Of a stretch of DNA of 64,000 bases, positions 62,610 to 64,000 are shown one piece after another. A program made the position numbers and the translations under genes. The number at the start of each line of letters is the position of its first letter. Positions within the stretch are counted from its first letter, which is position 1. The notes beneath the pieces were generated by a model. The model did no database searches and had not been told where the DNA came from. It saw nothing but the letters and a program-made list of their open reading frames with translations. The DNA comes from Alteromonas gilva (GTDB lineage: Bacteria; Pseudomonadota; Gammaproteobacteria; Enterobacterales; Alteromonadaceae), in NCBI RefSeq assembly GCF_028595265.1, contig NZ_JAQQXP010000001.1, positions 2,294,001-2,358,000 on the forward strand, given 5' to 3'.

Positions 62610-64000
62610 ATGAATAACAATTTATCCGTCACCAAACGTAATGGTGAACAAGAGCCCATCGATCTTGAGAAAATCCATAAAGTCATTACCTGGGCCGCCG
62701 AAGGGTTGCAGAATGTTTCGGTTTCTCAAGTAGAAATCAAAGCCCACATACAGTTTTACGACGGGATTAAAACCGCCGAAATTCATGAAACGCTAATCAA
62801 GTCAGCGGCAGATCTGATCTCTACAGATGCGCCCGACTACCAGTATCTGGCGGCACGTTTAGCGATTTTCCACTTACGCAAAAAAGCCTTTGGCCGCTTT
62901 GAACCCCCTAAGTTGTTCAGCCACGTGGCGCGTATGGTTGATATGGGCAAATACGATACCCACCTGCTGGAAGATTACACGGCAGAAGAATTCGCCGAGA
63001 TGGATAGCTATATCGATCACTGGCGTGACATGAACTTCAGTTATGCCGCCGTTAAGCAACTGGAAGGGAAATACCTGGCGCAAAACCGTGTAACCGGTGA
63101 GATTTATGAAAGTGCGCAGTTTCTTTACATTTTAGTCGCCGCTTGCCTGTTTGCTAATTACCCTAAAGATACGCGTCTTGGCTATATCCGCCGTTTTTAC
63201 GATGCGACATCTACGTTTAAGCTGTCGTTACCAACGCCTATTATGTCGGGCGTACGTACCCCTACCCGTCAGTTTAGTTCATGCGTGTTAATTGAAACCG
63301 GCGACAGCCTGGATTCGATTAACGCCACCGCCAGTGCCATTGTGAAGTACGTGAGTCAGCGTGCCGGTATTGGTGTTAATGCCGGCCGTATACGTGCGCT
63401 GGGCAGCCCTATTCGTGGTGGCGAAGCCTTCCACACGGGCTGTATACCGTTTTACAAGTACTTCCAGACCGCCGTTAAAAGCTGCTCACAAGGCGGCGTG
63501 CGTGGCGGTGCCGCGACCTTGTTCTATCCGCTGTGGCACCTTGAGGTTGAGTCGTTACTGGTACTTAAAAACAACCGCGGAGTAGAAGAAAACCGCGTAC
63601 GCCACCTCGATTATGGTGTGCAGTTTAACAAGTTAATGTATCAGCGCATGATGAAAGATGATTACATCACCTTGTTCAGTCCGTCGGACGTGCCGGGTCT
63701 GTATGATGCTTTCTTTGCTGATCAACCTAAGTTTGAAGAGCTCTACGTTAAGTATGAGCAGGATGAGTCGATTCGCAAAAAACGTATCAAAGCCATGGAG
63801 CTGTTCAGCCTGTTTATGCAGGAACGCGCCAGCACAGGCCGTATATACCTGCAAAACGTTGATCACTGTAATACCCACAGCCCCTTCGATCCAAAGGTTG
63901 CTCCGGTTCGTCAAAGCAACCTGTGCCTGGAAATTGCGCTACCTACTAAGCCCCTTGAGCATGTTAACGATGAAAACGGCGAAATCGCGCTGTGCACGTT
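62610..64000 (+). CDS. nrdA: Class Ia ribonucleotide reductase alpha subunit (partial)
   Basis: The first 463 codons of NrdA; the gene runs off the right edge. An N-terminal ATP cone (about 5-95) for allosteric control is followed by the catalytic barrel. Active-site cysteines appear in RQFSSCVLIE and SNLCLEIA, with NVDHCNTHSPFD before the latter. It reduces ribonucleoside diphosphates in the cytosol with NrdB, expected next. ATG 62610 gives the family start MNNNLSVTKRNG. NrdR control is likely through the boxes upstream. Confidence 0.98.
   Translation, partial: MNNNLSVTKRNGEQEPIDLEKIHKVITWAAEGLQNVSVSQVEIKAHIQFYDGIKTAEIHETLIKSAADLISTDAPDYQYLAARLAIFHLRKKAFGRFEPPKLFSHVARMVDMGKYDTHLLEDYTAEEFAEMDSYIDHWRDMNFSYAAVKQLEGKYLAQNRVTGEIYESAQFLYILVAACLFANYPKDTRLGYIRRFYDATSTFKLSLPTPIMSGVRTPTRQFSSCVLIETGDSLDSINATASAIVKYVSQRAGIGVNAGRIRALGSPIRGGEAFHTGCIPFYKYFQTAVKSCSQGGVRGGAATLFYPLWHLEVESLLVLKNNRGVEENRVRHLDYGVQFNKLMYQRMMKDDYITLFSPSDVPGLYDAFFADQPKFEELYVKYEQDESIRKKRIKAMELFSLFMQERASTGRIYLQNVDHCNTHSPFDPKVAPVRQSNLCLEIALPTKPLEHVNDENGEIALCT

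Overview
The window is chromosomal DNA of a marine gammaproteobacterium, most likely of the order Alteromonadales (relatives of Alteromonas or Aestuariibacter). This rests on protein similarity recalled from those groups and on gene orders shared with Escherichia coli and Shewanella: uvrY-uvrC-pgsA-tRNA(Gly, Cys, Leu), tRNA-Ser-yccA-tusDCB-tusE, lrp-ftsK-lolA-rarA-crcB-serS, and gyrA-serC-aroA-cmk-rpsA-ihfB-lapAB-pyrF. There is no prophage, no insertion sequence, no CRISPR array and no rRNA. No database search was possible; family names come from motifs read directly.

Layout. 0.1-2.8 kb: a Kef-type antiporter and a two-subunit bacterioferritin pair. 2.8-11.3 kb: the cbb3 oxidase locus (ccoNOQP, fixH, ccoI, ccoS, a UreH_2/SafE-like membrane protein) ending in the oxygen sensor gene fnr, with an FNR site before ccoN; ccoG is absent. 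11.4-14.4 kb: uspE, ttcA, an RssA-type patatin. 14.4-19.9 kb, minus strand: a membrane protein with Bax and a DUF2987-like protein, then a sulfurtransferase-sirtuin-LysE operon and an AraC/GyrI regulator. 20.2-22.2 kb: a chemoreceptor without a periplasmic domain, followed by a membrane-anchored helical protein that may be its sensor. 22.4-24.7 kb: a PEP-CTERM protein behind a sigma-54 promoter, and an OprB-like porin. 24.8-28.5 kb: three tRNAs, pgsA, uvrC, uvrY. 29.0-32.0 kb: a GAF protein with a degenerate GGDEF domain, and a hybrid histidine kinase. 32.1-34.0 kb: two near-identical tRNA-Ser genes flanking a Tat-exported Gfo/Idh/MocA oxidoreductase, plus a hairpin-rich unit ending in a 20-nt tRNA 3' end, like the rtT repeats of the E. 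coli tyrT locus. 34.3-38.3 kb: yccA, tusDCB, tusE, and a YceI-cytochrome b561-YceI cluster. 38.7-42.4 kb: a TPR/transglutaminase-like lipoprotein and a 741-residue tubulin/FtsZ-superfamily protein. 42.5-64 kb: housekeeping genes (serS to ftsK, lrp, ald, pyrF to gyrA, ubiG, and the start of nrdA behind NrdR boxes).

The least explained and most interesting gene is the tubulin/FtsZ-like protein at 40208-42433. It retains the nucleotide-binding signature (GGGTGSG) and a catalytic-loop-like DxxD, inside a protein with long extensions unrelated to FtsZ. Other items worth following are the rtT-like unit behind tRNA-Ser, the two-gene chemoreceptor, and the sigma-54-driven PEP-CTERM gene.
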